A stretch of DNA of 64,000 nt from the NCBI RefSeq assembly GCF_040807025.1, contig NC_090968.1:7119906-7183905 (forward strand). Direction: 5' to 3'. The notes below the pieces were generated by a model. That model had not been told where the DNA came from, did no database searches, and saw nothing but the letters and a program-made list of their open reading frames with translations. Made by a program: the position numbers and the translations under genes. The stretch is from Struthio camelus. Lineage: Eukaryota > Chordata > Aves > Struthioniformes > Struthionidae. Of this stretch, positions 51,601 through 61,100 are shown in pieces; within the stretch, counting starts at the first letter, position 1; each line of letters opens with the position of its first letter.

Positions 51601-51770
51601 AAGCCTTGCTGTAGGGCAGTTTCATATGGTGTTTGTCCACCATCTTCAGCGATGTCACTGCTGGCATCAAAGGCATCCTCTTGGCGGATGTTGGCTGAGT
51701 CAATGAGTTGAGGTGGTTGCTGAATTGTGTTTCCCATGATCCCTTGCATGAAAGAGAAAGAGAAATCCAT
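15415..51770 (-). CDS. NSD3: NSD3 (WHSC1L1), H3K36 methyltransferase, complete long isoform
   Basis: NSD3 is a nuclear SET-domain enzyme that mono- and dimethylates histone H3 Lys36 and binds chromatin through PWWP and PHD domains. I joined 23 coding exons on the minus strand, listed separately; they total 4314 nt, giving 1437 residues plus stop, and every junction keeps frame. Domain order: acidic N-terminus with a poly-Pro run, PWWP1 (about 270-333, WWP from Trp284), PHD cluster (about 704-955), PWWP2 (about 960-1022), AWS (about 1090-1143), SET (about 1145-1262, NHSCNPN at 1223-1229, ELTFNYN at 1256-1262), post-SET cysteines 1265/1273/1275/1280, and PHD5/C5HCH (about 1318-1400). Glu1181 and Thr1232, positions discussed in human disease, have the same residue and number. 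The start ATG has A at -3 and G at +4. All domains look functional. Confidence 0.97.
17140..17344 (-). CDS. NSD3: NSD3 exon 23 (C-terminal PHD)
   Basis: Encodes [60 protein letters not shown] and LNLTQPPF. A basic helix is followed by the PHD finger that precedes the C5HCH module. Acceptor ATTGCTAG, donor TTTG|GTAAGA, phase 1. Confidence 0.95.
18040..18146 (-). CDS. NSD3: NSD3 exon 22 (end of SET, post-SET)
   Basis: Encodes [20 protein letters not shown] then [16 protein letters not shown], to residue 1289. ELTFNYN closes the active site and the CxCxxxxC cysteines bind the post-SET zinc. The exon has no long open frame around it, so it is easily missed. Acceptor TTACGTTTTAG, donor AAG|GTACAT, phase 0. 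Confidence 0.95.
18449..18541 (-). mobile_element. CR1 LINE 3' fragment
   Basis: Contains GAGGTTGGAAAGGACC, GGAGATCATCTAGTCC and CTCAAAGCAGGGTCA, the typical tail of avian CR1 elements read in reverse, so the element points to the minus strand and is strongly 5'-truncated. It lies in NSD3 intron 21 and is the only clear transposon in the window. Confidence 0.85.
19169..19310 (-). CDS. NSD3: NSD3 exon 21 (SET catalytic motif)
   Basis: Encodes [40 protein letters not shown] and ALCDIPA. NHSCNPN (1223-1229) is the SET pseudoknot motif and Thr1232 follows. Acceptor TGTTTGAAG, donor GCAG|GTAAAA, phase 1. Confidence 0.96.
19970..20086 (-). CDS. NSD3: NSD3 exon 20 (SET core)
   Basis: A 39-codon exon: [39 protein letters not shown]. 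It holds the YxG of the SET cofactor pocket and Glu1181. Acceptor ATTTTTCAG, donor AAG|GTAATT, phase 0. Confidence 0.96.
23656..23925 (-). CDS. NSD3: NSD3 exon 19 (AWS and start of SET)
   Basis: Encodes [40 protein letters not shown] and [20 protein letters not shown], the Cys-rich AWS zinc module. Next comes [20 protein letters not shown] then [10 protein letters not shown], the first SET strand with the S-adenosylmethionine-binding GWG at about 1156-1158. Acceptor TGTCCTGCAG, donor AAG|GTAGAA, phase 0, ending at residue 1167. Confidence 0.96.
24767..24879 (-). CDS. NSD3: NSD3 exon 18
   Basis: Encodes [20 protein letters not shown] then [18 protein letters not shown], to residue 1077. A charged helix likely forms a short coiled coil linking PWWP2 to the AWS domain. 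Acceptor CTTGCACAG, donor AAA|GTGAGT, phase 0. Confidence 0.94.
25347..25549 (-). CDS. NSD3: NSD3 exon 17 (PWWP2)
   Basis: Encodes [60 protein letters not shown] and INKTFKK, to residue 1039. Together with exon 16's [10 protein letters not shown] this is a full PWWP barrel. Donor AAAG|GTAAAA, phase 1. Confidence 0.96.
25550..26135 (-). other. NSD3: NSD3 intron 16, GC-AG type
   Basis: The intron starts GCAAGT after exon end ACAG and ends TTTTTCAG. Only this cut restores the Arg codon and reads NYRWWPAEI into the second PWWP domain. The nearest downstream GT gives a frameshift. The context AG|GCAAGT is the strong consensus for GC donors, which still pair well with U1. Confidence 0.93.
26136..26292 (-). 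CDS. NSD3: NSD3 exon 16 (PHD3)
   Basis: Encodes [40 protein letters not shown] and [12 protein letters not shown], ending in phase 2 inside the Arg codon before WWP of PWWP2. Acceptor TGTTTAAAG. The donor is GC: TACAG|GCAAGT. Confidence 0.95.
26316..26401. repeat. 43-bp tandem duplication by the NSD3 exon 16 acceptor
   Basis: Two adjacent 43-bp copies, 26316-26358 and 26359-26401, starting GGTTTATAGAAGTAA and differing by one base. They lie 24-109 bp upstream of exon 16 on the gene strand, in the branch-point zone. Confidence 0.95.
27158..27226. repeat. TA/TG-rich microsatellite
   Basis: Degenerate alternating purine-pyrimidine tract with TATATATCTATA and CGTGTGTGTATATC, in NSD3 intron 15. 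Confidence 0.8.
28693..28842 (-). CDS. NSD3: NSD3 exon 15
   Basis: Encodes [40 protein letters not shown] and [10 protein letters not shown], to residue 919. Acceptor TTCGTATAG, donor AAAG|GTAACC, phase 1. Confidence 0.95.
31903..31980. repeat. TA/TG microsatellite forming a perfect hairpin
   Basis: Arms 31921-31940 (TATATATATATACACACACA) and 31951-31970 are perfect reverse complements around a 10-nt loop. It lies in NSD3 intron 14. Confidence 0.9.
33250..33420 (-). CDS. NSD3: NSD3 exon 14 (PHD2-PHD3 linker and extended PHD)
   Basis: Encodes [40 protein letters not shown] and [17 protein letters not shown]. Cys/His ligands continue the PHD cluster. Acceptor ATTAAACAG, donor AGAG|GTGAGC, phase 1, ending at residue 869. 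Confidence 0.95.
34040..34237 (-). CDS. NSD3: NSD3 exon 13 (PHD2)
   Basis: Encodes [60 protein letters not shown] and IHKASK, to residue 812. A second Cys/His-rich zinc module. Donor AAAG|GTGAGA, phase 1. Confidence 0.95.
34638..34764 (-). CDS. NSD3: NSD3 exon 12 (PHD1)
   Basis: Encodes [20 protein letters not shown], then [20 protein letters not shown] and KN, to residue 746. It shows the Cys4-His-Cys3 spacing of a PHD finger. Acceptor TTGTTTAAG, donor AATG|GTAAAT, phase 1. Confidence 0.95.
35496..35624 (-). CDS. NSD3: NSD3 exon 11
   Basis: Residues 662-704: [43 protein letters not shown]. The Cys starts the first PHD finger. Acceptor TTTTTGTAG, donor CAG|GTAAGC, phase 0. Confidence 0.93.
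36187..36317 (-). CDS. NSD3: NSD3 exon 10
   Basis: Residues 618-661: [44 protein letters not shown]. Acceptor TTGTATTAAG, donor CAG|GTAAAA, phase 0. Ser/Asp-rich, likely phosphorylated, with a KKRSR basic patch. Confidence 0.93.
36318..36917 (-). other. NSD3: NSD3 intron 9, expected site of the short-isoform terminal exon
   Basis: Mammalian NSD3 makes a short form (PWWP1 only, no SET) by using an alternative terminal exon after exon 9. This 600-nt intron would have to hold the equivalent. An acceptor-like tract ending GGCTTTCAG lies just inside its 5' part; read in phase it stops after about a dozen codons. The intron also has a 23-nt A-run on the gene strand (plus 36637-36659). No clear exon can be called. 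Confidence 0.3.
36918..36963 (-). CDS. NSD3: NSD3 exon 9
   Basis: A 46-nt exon: [15 protein letters not shown], residues 603-617. Acceptor TATTTAAACAG, donor AAAG|GTGAGT, phase 1. The mammalian short isoform departs from the long one at about this point. Confidence 0.9.
38810..38841. repeat. C-run followed by T-run
   Basis: Sixteen C interrupted by one T, then 15 T, in NSD3 intron 8. On the gene strand it reads AATAAA, an A-run, then a G-run. Confidence 0.85.
39412..39512 (-). CDS. NSD3: NSD3 exon 8 (basic linker)
   Basis: Residues 569-602: [20 protein letters not shown], then [14 protein letters not shown], a likely nuclear-localisation region. Acceptor TTCTTCAG. The donor CAG|GTTGGC is weak; read-through would add VGFLHVES and stop. 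Confidence 0.92.
40229..40263. repeat. T16-G12 homopolymer junction
   Basis: A run of 16 T followed directly by 12 G and further G-rich sequence, in NSD3 intron 7. Confidence 0.9.
43534..43660 (-). CDS. NSD3: NSD3 exon 7 (linker)
   Basis: Residues 527-568: [42 protein letters not shown]. Ser/Thr-rich and more variable than the domains. Acceptor TTTTTAAG, donor ACAG|GTAGGC, phase 1. Confidence 0.9.
44473..44982 (-). CDS. NSD3: NSD3 exon 6 (linker)
   Basis: A 510-nt exon, residues 357-526, starting [20 protein letters not shown]. It includes [20 protein letters not shown] and ends [26 protein letters not shown]. The sequence is basic and low-complexity in the middle. Acceptor TTATTTAAG, donor AAG|GTGGGT, phase 0. 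Confidence 0.95.
45808..45962 (-). CDS. NSD3: NSD3 exon 5 (PWWP1, second half)
   Basis: Encodes [20 protein letters not shown], then [20 protein letters not shown] and [11 protein letters not shown], to residue 356. Acceptor TTTCAATTTCAG, donor AAG|GTATGA, phase 0. Completes the PWWP barrel and its helical end. Confidence 0.95.
46408..46567 (-). CDS. NSD3: NSD3 exon 4 (PWWP1, first half)
   Basis: Residues 252-304: [20 protein letters not shown] is the classic PWWP opening, followed by [16 protein letters not shown]. Acceptor TTTATAG, donor AGAG|GTAAGG, phase 1. Trp284 belongs to the methyl-lysine aromatic cage in the family. Confidence 0.96.
47010..47078 (-). CDS. NSD3: NSD3 exon 3
   Basis: A 69-nt exon, residues 229-251, [20 protein letters not shown] plus ETP. 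Acceptor TTTCCTAG, donor GTTAGT. Charged linker before PWWP1. Confidence 0.92.
49401..49446. repeat. 23-bp perfect tandem duplication
   Basis: TTCCTATTATAACTGCCTTC plus TGG occurs twice back to back in NSD3 intron 2, with no mismatch, so it is probably recent. Confidence 0.95.
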
Positions 51771-51814
51771 TGTTCTGCTCCAGCATCCTTAGCTTTCCCT
51801 TTTTCTCATAGGGC
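51087..51814 (-). CDS. NSD3: NSD3 exon 2 (first coding exon, start codon)
   Basis: The exon begins after CTGTCTTTAG. 44 nt of 5'UTR precede ATG at 51770-51768, which opens [20 protein letters not shown]. Coding 51770-51087 gives residues 1-228, with a proline run, [20 protein letters not shown], and a basic Lys/Arg-rich tail ending [11 protein letters not shown]. Donor GTAAGTGG, phase 0. The N-terminal segment is the part that recruits partners such as BRD4 in mammals. Confidence 0.96.
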
Positions 51815-54800
51815 CTAAAGACAGGGGAAAGGCAAATAAGTAGTCAGCATAAAACAAACAACTGTTTTAATTTGCTTAATACTTAAGAGAAAACAGATCT
51901 AAAACCCAATCCTCCCTCCTCCCCCCTTCAGAAGCAACCCTTTCATCATGCATTTAGAGAGGACTAATATTACCGAATCTTTAGAAAAGGCTGTTTATAC
52001 AATTTTGCCAAACTTTTTTTTTTTGTTTTAAACATGTTTGCTTGCTTCTTTTCCAAGACATTTAAAGCAATGATATAAGCACCTGTAAGCACTCAAAAAC
52101 TGTGAGCCCAACAGTGTCAGAATAACGGTGCTAAAATTCAAAACACTATATATAGTCCTTCTAGTTTGATTTTAGGAAGCATTATTCTAACAAAGCAGCA
52201 AGACAACAGACTTTGATCCTTTCTCAAACAAACAGAAGATACCATGTTCTCTTGACACTATCGAGTCACTGCAAACTCAGCAGCCCAGAAAGAACACAGA
52301 AAGACCACTCAAACAAAAGACAAGCCTTTTCTCTTCCTGCTCTCCTCACCCCTTGCCAAAACTAGAGACAGATGAGCAGCCCTTCAGACGGTACAAGGAC
52401 TAAGCCACAGGCTTTTCTAAACAATGGCACAATTAAAGCAAGTAGGTCATTCCACCTCAGCTGCTGGGAAAACCAGTTCAGATGGTATGACATTAGTAAT
52501 TCAGCAACCTCAGACCAGGTTTCCCCACCTCTCCCACAATGAAAAAGCAGAGCAGAGTTTGCACTCATGGGCTCTGGAACAGGTAAGTGGGAAAGGTTAT
52601 TCTGCTCACTTTGCTCCCCTCTCCCCACTATTTTAATATTACATACTCAGGGGTTCAAACAATTTATGGTTCTGAGGGGGAGAAAAATAGCCCCAACATC
52701 AAACTATCTCCAGAAACAGTGATCATTCACCGATTTACATTACTGCTGAGAAAGAGTTGTTACACATCTTCAGTTTTCCATTTCATATTAAAACACTAAC
52801 ATCAGACTAAACAAAACCAGACTCGGATTTCCAAAATTCAACTATCCACTCAGAGAAGGATAATCCTCATACTCCCCCCACTACCTCCTCCCCCCAACAA
52901 ACAGAAAAACCCCACAACACATTCACTTGAACCTCAACGTTCAATTAACAAAAACAAACAAACAAACAAAAACAAAGAAACCCACCCACCCACAATGATC
53001 TGAACTTCAGGTAAGAAATACAACTTGCTTCCAAGCAAGGTCAATTTAGCCCTTCCAAAGTAAATATAGTACTGTATTATTTATTCTGTCCCTGTGTAGG
53101 CAAAAAGGAGGGTTATTGTGCCCTTTTGGTCAGGGTTTGAAATGACATTAACACGTCCCACAGATACTTCTCATAACAAGAATCTACGTATAATCCTGCC
53201 CACGTTAAATTCTCACCCTCCCCATGCAATGCATCTCAATACCATAGCTAATAGTTTTCAAAACACTAACCACACTTCCCTCCTCAGAGACTGCAAAAAG
53301 AAATTAAAGTTATAACAGCAACAAGAACAACTTGATCAGAATTTTATTATGTATTTTTTCAACTCCATATTCAGATTATATTGATGTTAGTATCCATCTT
53401 TGCTACTCAGTGCAATCAACTATGGGTACATTTGTCACTGTAATTAAGTGTTTTAAGGAAACAACTTAATAGCACAATGCTGTGCAGCAAAATTCTCTAA
53501 TTGCAGTAACTTTAAATCTCAGAGCAGTTGCACCATCTCTGCTCTCCAACAGCTCTCCAAAACAGCCACAAAACCAACACAAAAATGTTACTGTTGATGA
53601 TGCACATGTAGCAAGCCCTATTGTGTCAAGGTCAAACAAAACAACATCACCACCACCCATGCTACGAGGAGGAAGTGGAACTGTTTGTACTATTTACAAA
53701 TTAATTGTTATTCTCTATATGCCAAACTAAAGAGCAAATGACAATTTTCTCAGACTAGTAAGAAATTTCACCCTAGGTTGTTTTTATTTGCTATTAAAAA
53801 CAGGTTCCATCTAAAGTGATCTTTTCTGAATGCTTCAAAGCTTTGAGCTTAAAACCCTGCATAGAAAATAAAGAGTCGTCATAGCTTCAGTCATCATAGC
53901 ACATCCATTGTTAGGCGGTCAGAGTGAGAGCAGAAATAGTTCAAAAAGTATTAGAATTAATCTTGACTTCCTGTTGCTTTTCTTTTTAATAATAGGAAGT
54001 AAATCGCTTTTTCTTTACTCGAATGCTCTGAAAGTAAAGTCATCCATTTTTGTAGAACCAAACACTTGACAAGTTATGCAAGGTAACTGTTAAGTGATCC
54101 ACCCCAGCACCCAAAGTTTGGTTTGGACACACCAGAATTATACAAACTATCTAAACAACTTGCAGAAATGTGAACTCTGCAAAACTAAGAACTACGCAGC
54201 ATTCTGTGCTTCGCTAAAAAGACAATTTTGCTAATGTCACATGGTATTTGAACAATTATGCTTCATGTTTTCCTACTTGTAAGTCTGACTAAGACGGGAA
54301 ACTTGGTTAAGTTTTGGTTTCTGCCGGATGATGTTAATCTGATGAGATAAGACAATGGTAATATTTAGGTGCTTTCATTTCTCTCTTGAGGAAGAGGAGA
54401 AAGGATGATAATTCGTTCAAAAGATGCATTTGGGGTTTTTTTTCCCCTAGTGCAGGTTCTTTTGTCAAATATCAAGATAGGCTATAAATTTCACCACACA
54501 GGACAGCTCTTTTAATAAGCAAGTATGGTGTAAGAGGGGAAAAAAAAAGACTCACTGCTTCTGCCAGAACGACTAATTCTCATCCAGCCAACACCATCAG
54601 ATTTAAAGCTCTCATGAACCCTTTGGTCTTCAAATCAGCAATAGTGATTTACATTTAGAAGACAGCTTTGAATCCGTTCATATTGTACATCCATCTTCTA
54701 GTCAAAGAAGAGACTCATACAACTCATGTACTCCCAGTATTACAGACTGAGAACCTGTGGCTAAACAATCGTGTCAGGGAGGAAAAAAATAAAAATTCTC

Positions 54801-57420
54801 TCTTACCATTACAACTTATAAATTACATCATTCGGCTATCCAGTGGATTCCTCTGGCAGCAGTTTAACAACATCTCACTGTGGGCTATGTTAGCAGAAAT
54901 TCTGATCTGTCACCAGGCTGATATGCTCATTTAACTTACATCTTACTTAAGGATTTCTCTGGAGTTTAGTCACAACATCAGATTATTGTGCATAAAGAAC
55001 ATTAGAAACAACACATACAATTCATAAGCCAAACAATTCCATTCAAGAGGCACTAAAATTGTACAACAGCCTAAGCAAAAGGCTGCTTGCTGCCCTAAAA
55101 AACATTTCTCTATCCCACTTTGTCATAATTTTAAGTCTTTCCTTACAAGAGCTTCCAAACCTTAGAAGTTATGATATAAACCAAACTATTTTATTTCACT
55201 AGGAAACCAAGGATTATTTATTCTCTGGGATGTTACAGGCACATATTGGTTGATTACAACGTATTGTATTAGGTTATTCACATTCACCCATTCTAATCCC
55301 ATCTATAAACACTGTTTAAAAATCCACAGTCTAATTTATTAAGTGATTTAACAAAGTCTGTTGACCAGTCTCAGCTGTGTTCCTAATAGGACGAGCTCCT
55401 TGTCATAGGGCTAGGGCATTAAGCAATAGTGACAACACTACAGGCTTCTGTTGTCATGGTCATGTTAGTCGGAGAATACAAAAAGGTGCAGTGTTTGATC
55501 AATATAGCCAGTGAAAGTCCTTTCCTATACACAGTTAAAGGATACTCTTGTCAGGATAGTTTATTTTACTCAGAAGAGCTAAAATAACATTAGTAGCAAA
55601 AACATAGTCTTGCTAGTATAGAGAAGATTACGTGCTGCAGCAGGCTAACTAGTAACCGCCATCTCAGATTATTGAGCATAATTTTGAACACTGCTGATTC
55701 TACTCTTACATTATTGATGAAAGTTTTTCTTACCCCCCAAAAAGAGAGTTTTGTAGGTTTGTACAAAATACAGTAATACGACAGAACTTACCTGTAAGCT
55801 ATACAAACATGCAGCTATCCATTACATTATTGCTCTATCAGGAAGAGTTCAAAGAATGAGAAAAGATAAGGTAATTATGTAATGCCTAAGTGAAATCTCC
55901 CAAGATTCAAGAGTAATCACATTAACTTGCTAAACACAACACCAAATTAATTACCATACCATTTTTTTCCTATAGTGTCTTTTAACGGCCTAGTATTTGT
56001 CCTGCAGTAAATAAAGAAATAAGCCATAGCAAAAATTGGTCACAGTAAAAAGACAAAAAACAAAAAAAAACTATTGCAACTTCAACTGCCAAAGAAAGCA
56101 AAAGATTTACTTGATAACTAAAATAATAATGCATTTCTAATCCTGGACGTAGATTTAGTAGCATATAAACTGTGACCTGTGGATTTCTACAGAATTCAGC
56201 TGAACTTAACACAGTGTCTCTTCTAGCAGACACGTTGGATCGGAGGATTCTTGACAAGCTTCTTTAAAATATCTAGTAAGGCTGACTACTTCCCTATGTA
56301 CCTTTTTAAAGAATTTTTTTTATTGCCAAAAAAAACCCTGTCATCTCTGTCATATGCTTTTTATAAGGCAATTTTTAAGAAGTTTCCCATGGGGAAATGT
56401 AAAGAAACAACTTGGACCGCAGCACTGAAAATGCTATATATATAAAAAAAGTGAATTATCCCAAGAATAAGCTTAGAGTACTCATTTGCTTTTAGAGCCT
56501 CAGGGCTTCAAACGGGAAGTGCGGGGTAAAATTTTTAGTTCCTCGCAATACCAAATATCCTAAGAGTCATAATATGTTCTCATATATTAAAATCATGGTA
56601 ATAACAACTGTAATGGATCTAGCACATGACTTTGAACTTTGGCAAAGTTGAAAACTGAAAAATGCATAACTCTGCTTTCGAAAACAAAGAATACAGTCTT
56701 TGGTCATTATCCTCTACTCTTAGTCGATATCTTAACTTAGCACACTTTTTTTTGGAGGGCAAAATGTTTTCAAGCAGTTCATTAAAAAAGCTGCACGTAA
56801 CTGCAAAAACATTCACTGTGCATCTCTACAAAGAGCTGCTGGCAGACCTAAATGGTCATCAAACAGCTACAATTTTTTCTTCAACTATGATTACGGTTTA
56901 TTTTACACTGCTTTTTAGGTTGGCAAATATCAGAGACCTACGTTATTTTTAGAGGTCTCTTATTTTCTTCAACAAACCGAAAATCCTAAAGCCATACGCC
57001 AATCAAATATATTGACAGTTAAACGAAAGCAGAGCCAGGCACTAAGCGGAGCACAACGCTGTATTATTGCAAAAAATTCCAATCCCACAAAGCTAAGCAA
57101 ACCGTTGACCTGCACGCGGTTCTTGAAAGCGTGTCTTAAAAACCTCTCGAGGCGAGAAGCTGACAAGTATCCGGTTCAGCGGCAAGAGGGGACGGGAGCA
57201 GCTCCGCACCGTTCCAGCGGAGCGCGTCGCAGGCTCCCGCTCGCCCGCGGGGACCTGAAGTTTTTTCCCCACCAAAACAATCTCGGAGCTCGGTAACGCG
57301 GCGGGCTCCGCCAGCCCGGCGCCCTCGGGGGCCGCCCTCGCCCTCGCCCGCCGCCGCCGCGCCCCGCCGCCAACATGGCGGCCCCGGCTCCCGCCCCGCC
57401 GGGCCCGGCCGCCCCCTCAC

Positions 57421-57700
57421 CTTCAGTCTGTTCCATTCTAACCGCCCCCGCCGCGTCCCACCGAGCCCAGCGGAGACAAAGGCCGGCGGGGGGCGGCGGC
57501 GGCGGCGGGCCTCCCGGCCTCCTCCCGCAGCAGCAGGCCGCGACGGAGCCCCGGCCTCGATTTCCGCGCCGCCGCCGCTGGCGCCGGGCTCCGCCCCGGG
57601 AGGCCGCCCGCTCCCGGCGGCCGAGGGGAGGCGCTCGGCGGGGCGCGGGCGACCGCTGGCGGCGGGGGAAGGCGGCGCTGCGTGCCGCTGTGCCCGGGTC
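57421..57700 (-). other. NSD3: NSD3 non-coding exon 1 (3' end at 57421)
   Basis: The donor ACTGAAG|GTGAGGG in the CpG island matches the acceptor at 51815 across a 5.6-kb intron 1. The exon's 5' limit is not visible; a start between about 57.5 and 57.9 kb is inferred from promoter motifs. An upstream ATG lies at 57436-57434. Confidence 0.65.
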
Positions 57701-57859
57701 CCGGCCCCGCTCGCGCGCCCGCCGCCTCCGCCCCCCGCCGCTGGCTCGCCCGCCCGCCCGCTCCCTCCCCCCGCCGCCGCCGCCGCGCTCCGCGCAGGCG
57801 CGCGCACGCGCCGCCGGCAGCCCGCGCGCCCATTGGCCGCCGGGCGGCGCCCGCCGCGA

Positions 57860-57879
57860 GGCACGCTGGGGGCTGTAGT
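57860..57879 (-). promoter_or_regulatory. ZNF143-type element
   Basis: The minus strand reads ACTACAGCCCCCAGCGTGCC, close to the ZNF143/Staf consensus ACTACAAYTCCCAGCATGCC as I recall it. It lies upstream of the inferred NSD3 start. Confidence 0.55.
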
Positions 57880-58199
57880 CCCGCTCCGGGTGGGCGGGCG
57901 GGCGGGCGCGCTGCCCCCCCACGGCGGCGGCGTCAGAGCGGGCACCCCACCGCCGCCGCCGCCGCCTGGCGCGCGGAGCCCCCGCGGCCCGGGCGCTCTG
58001 CCCAGCCCAACTCCAACGCCGGGCCCCGCGCCGCCCCGCGGTTACGAAACGAGCGCGGCAGCGGCCGCGGTGCGCCGCGTCCGCTGCGCTGCTGCCGGGG
58101 GGGCAAAAGGCCTGGGGGAGGAAAACAACAAAACAAAACCAACAAATTCTGCTGGAGAGATTGCAGCGTGCCTCCCAGGCTCTAGCTTCAGCTGCTGAG

Positions 58200-61100
58200 G
58201 TTTGGCATCTGGGTCGGCGCGAGGAAGAGAAGGCTGTCATCCCTCAATAGTTTCTAATCCTGTTTTGGCTGAAAAATTATGCACCGAAATGTTTGCAATT
58301 AATTCCCCTCCTCCACCACCCTGAAGTCTTTCCTTTGCAGAACACAACTGAACTACACGCAATAAATCTTTCCTGCAGCAAAAACATTAACATGCAAGAA
58401 AAAGAAAAGAAAATGGAAAGCAAGAAAAGCACAAGAGAATGGAAAGTAAACAAGATGGAAAGATAGTATGACGTCTGTTACCAGAGGAAAAAAGTCAGAT
58501 AATGAAACAAGATGAATTAGGTGGAAAGAGAGACATGATCCAACATGAAAGAGGAAACCGAAGAGATACGAGCTTTACGCGTCACTGAACAAAGACTGAG
58601 CAACGATTTCCAAATTTATGGCATTTCCCATTGCCCAGACCCAGAGGCTCAGAGCCCACAACAACGAGGCGTTTTTCTTGTCTACACTCTTGGGGGGAGG
58701 GGGTGAGAAATTGCTGTAATAAAGTGAATTTAAAAAGCAATTCTCCTCCTACTTAAACACAATAAGTCATCAAAAAAATGGAGGTGACCTAGAAAAGGCT
58801 TTCTCCCTCTCTTCTCCCTTCTGTAAATTCTGCAGCCCTAAATGCTTAGCATTACTGGGGGGTGGGGGAGGGTACTGATGCTCTCACAGCTGAAGTAGTC
58901 ATGGGGTGGACATTTATTTTCTTTGATTCCTTTCGGCAACTAAGCAACATGCTGACAGAAATTCTTGTTTTCCTCCATTTTGCTCCAATACAGTTTTCTT
59001 TCACATTAGTTTTTCCTGCTCCTGATTGGCTTACATTTCAAGTACGGTGGGCTCTTGAAGCAATCTGTTGGTTAGGAAACTGCACAGAGCTAAAAACAAA
59101 TCCAGATCAGGGAAGCACTATCACAGGAACTTACCTTTTTCTGCCCCTAAGGAAGACTGGATAATCCATGCAGTGGCTAGCACATGGAATGAGGGAAAAA
59201 TAAAATGCAGTTTTTGCTCTCCAAGACAAGTATTAGCCATCTACTGGTAAAGAAAATACTGGGCTTTTGAAAAATATCAACCTTTCCAAGGAACAAAGAT
59301 TGAGTATCAAGTGAGTTTTTAACTTTAACTCATGCAAATCTAGGTGAAAGCAAAGTTCAGCGGAGCAGAGTTTTATTAGCTGCTCTCTAGCATAAGAAGT
59401 TAATTTAAAGAAACACCTCAATATGCAGAGTTTATGTGCCCCAAAATAATCTTTACTCATGCTTCATGCAAGGACTACAAGAAAGATAACTAGCCACTAG
59501 GAGAAGAACACACATTCGTGAGTAATTAGTGATCCACATTCGGGATCACCATGAGCTACCTACCGGTTCTTGACACCACTTTGACGCTCTGAATATGCGA
59601 AGCAGCAGCACTTTTGTTCCCCTGCGGGCACTCAGGGGATGGGGTTCTTTGCCTCACTGCCAGACTCACATTTCCAGTTCACAGGGGATCATCACAAGCA
59701 GCGCAGGCCAACAAGAAACCGCAGCTACATCAGTAACAGACCCCAGCATTCCTCAAGGGCCACCCACACGGGTGCTTTACAACAACCCGAAAGACACATG
59801 CGAGAAAAAACCATTCTCGAACAATCCAAGAGGTGTTCTGTTCTTCCTGAAGAATTTTCCCCTTTAAATAAAGTATGATAATTGCTACCAGAGGTTGTGC
59901 CCCAAATCGTACTGTGTACATGTTTAAGAAGAGTTCAAAACTGCTGCCTGCTCCTGGACAAACAGATCCATGCCTGGTATCATTCCCAAAAAGGGTGGCA
60001 TTGCTAGCCCTATGGAAGCTAAGGGGGCTCTGAACAGAAGTTTAGAAGTTGCAACTCTAACAAGGCTTTAAGCAGGCACTGTCAGGCAAGATGCTCTGAC
60101 CCCCTCGCACGCTTTAGTGAATTTCCTAAAGGCTCAGCACTTAAAATAGCATGGGGACGTACACATATCAGCATCCAAAAGAAAAAAAGAGGGAAGGGAA
60201 AAAAAAGGAGTTTTAGCCCTCATTCATGCAGAAAAAAATCTTGAAAACAGAATTCAAGAATGTCTGAATCACAGTTCTGAATACTGAAAATTAGAAAGTA
60301 AATAAACACATCCAACACTGACTCTGGTTTGTAGGTTTTCAGAAGGTATTAACCAGCTCACAAATTCACATTGAAATATGTCTCTGATGAGGCAAAATAA
60401 GCTTTTTCAAGTTCTTGAAAGGTTTAGAGTAGTACAGTGATGTAAATCTTCCACTCTAGCATGATGAACAAAGGGTATCTTCTTGAGCTGTAATCAGAGG
60501 GTAGGAGTTTGTGGCTATTCAGCTACTCTTGATTTCCTATTCTGTTAACTCCTCAAGCAAGAGCCTCCCAAGGAAAAAAATTCTCTTCTGTGATCCCAGG
60601 GGAGCAACTAGCTTAGCAGAACAAACTTTGGTAGAATAGGGCACACAGGAACTAAACTGTACTATTACACAGTCTGCACTAACAATGCAGAAATGCTTTT
60701 GAGAGTAAAAAAGGATTCGGATTAATGGTGGTGTACCCCCTGCAGAATTTAAAGGGCTTGGAGACCAGCCCTTTATGGGAAATGATCTTTCCAACCAAGG
60801 GAAAACATAGCGATGTAACGAGACCTCTGGTGGCAGACCTTGGGAGCTTTCTTCCTCCTTTCTTAGGAATCGTTTTACATTTTATTTTTACTTTTAAAAA
60901 ATATCGTTCACTTGTTGAGGCACTGGTTAGCAAAGTTGCCAATGAGTCGAGGGTATTTTGCATTGTGGGTGATATAGTATTTTCTCACGTTAGTCTCTCA
61001 AACACAGAAGCCATTCCAAGAGAGACTAAGTCTTCTGTCATCCACCGAGAACATTTCTCCAGCTGCCTACTTGTTTCATCATAGCTGCAGATCGATAGTA

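Larger units (their letters stand above)
57180..58110 (-). promoter_or_regulatory. NSD3: NSD3 CpG-island promoter
   Basis: A very GC- and CpG-rich block of about 900 bp. It contains NRF1-like GCGCAGGCGC at 57792-57801, a CCAAT box on the minus strand at 57836-57832, and a ZNF143-type element on the minus strand at 57879-57860, ACTACAGCCCCCAGCGTGCC. These three cluster within 90 bp, typical of TATA-less housekeeping promoters. The very long open frames on both strands here are an effect of base composition. Confidence 0.8.

Noticed and set aside
57136-58240. Long Ala/Pro/Arg/Gly-rich ORFs on both strands of the NSD3 CpG island
   Set aside because: Low-complexity products of extreme GC content, overlapping on both strands, with no known domain.
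60679-61084. A gene in the 60.7-61.1 kb region
   Set aside because: Opposite-strand ORFs overlap without splice support or any recognisable domain.
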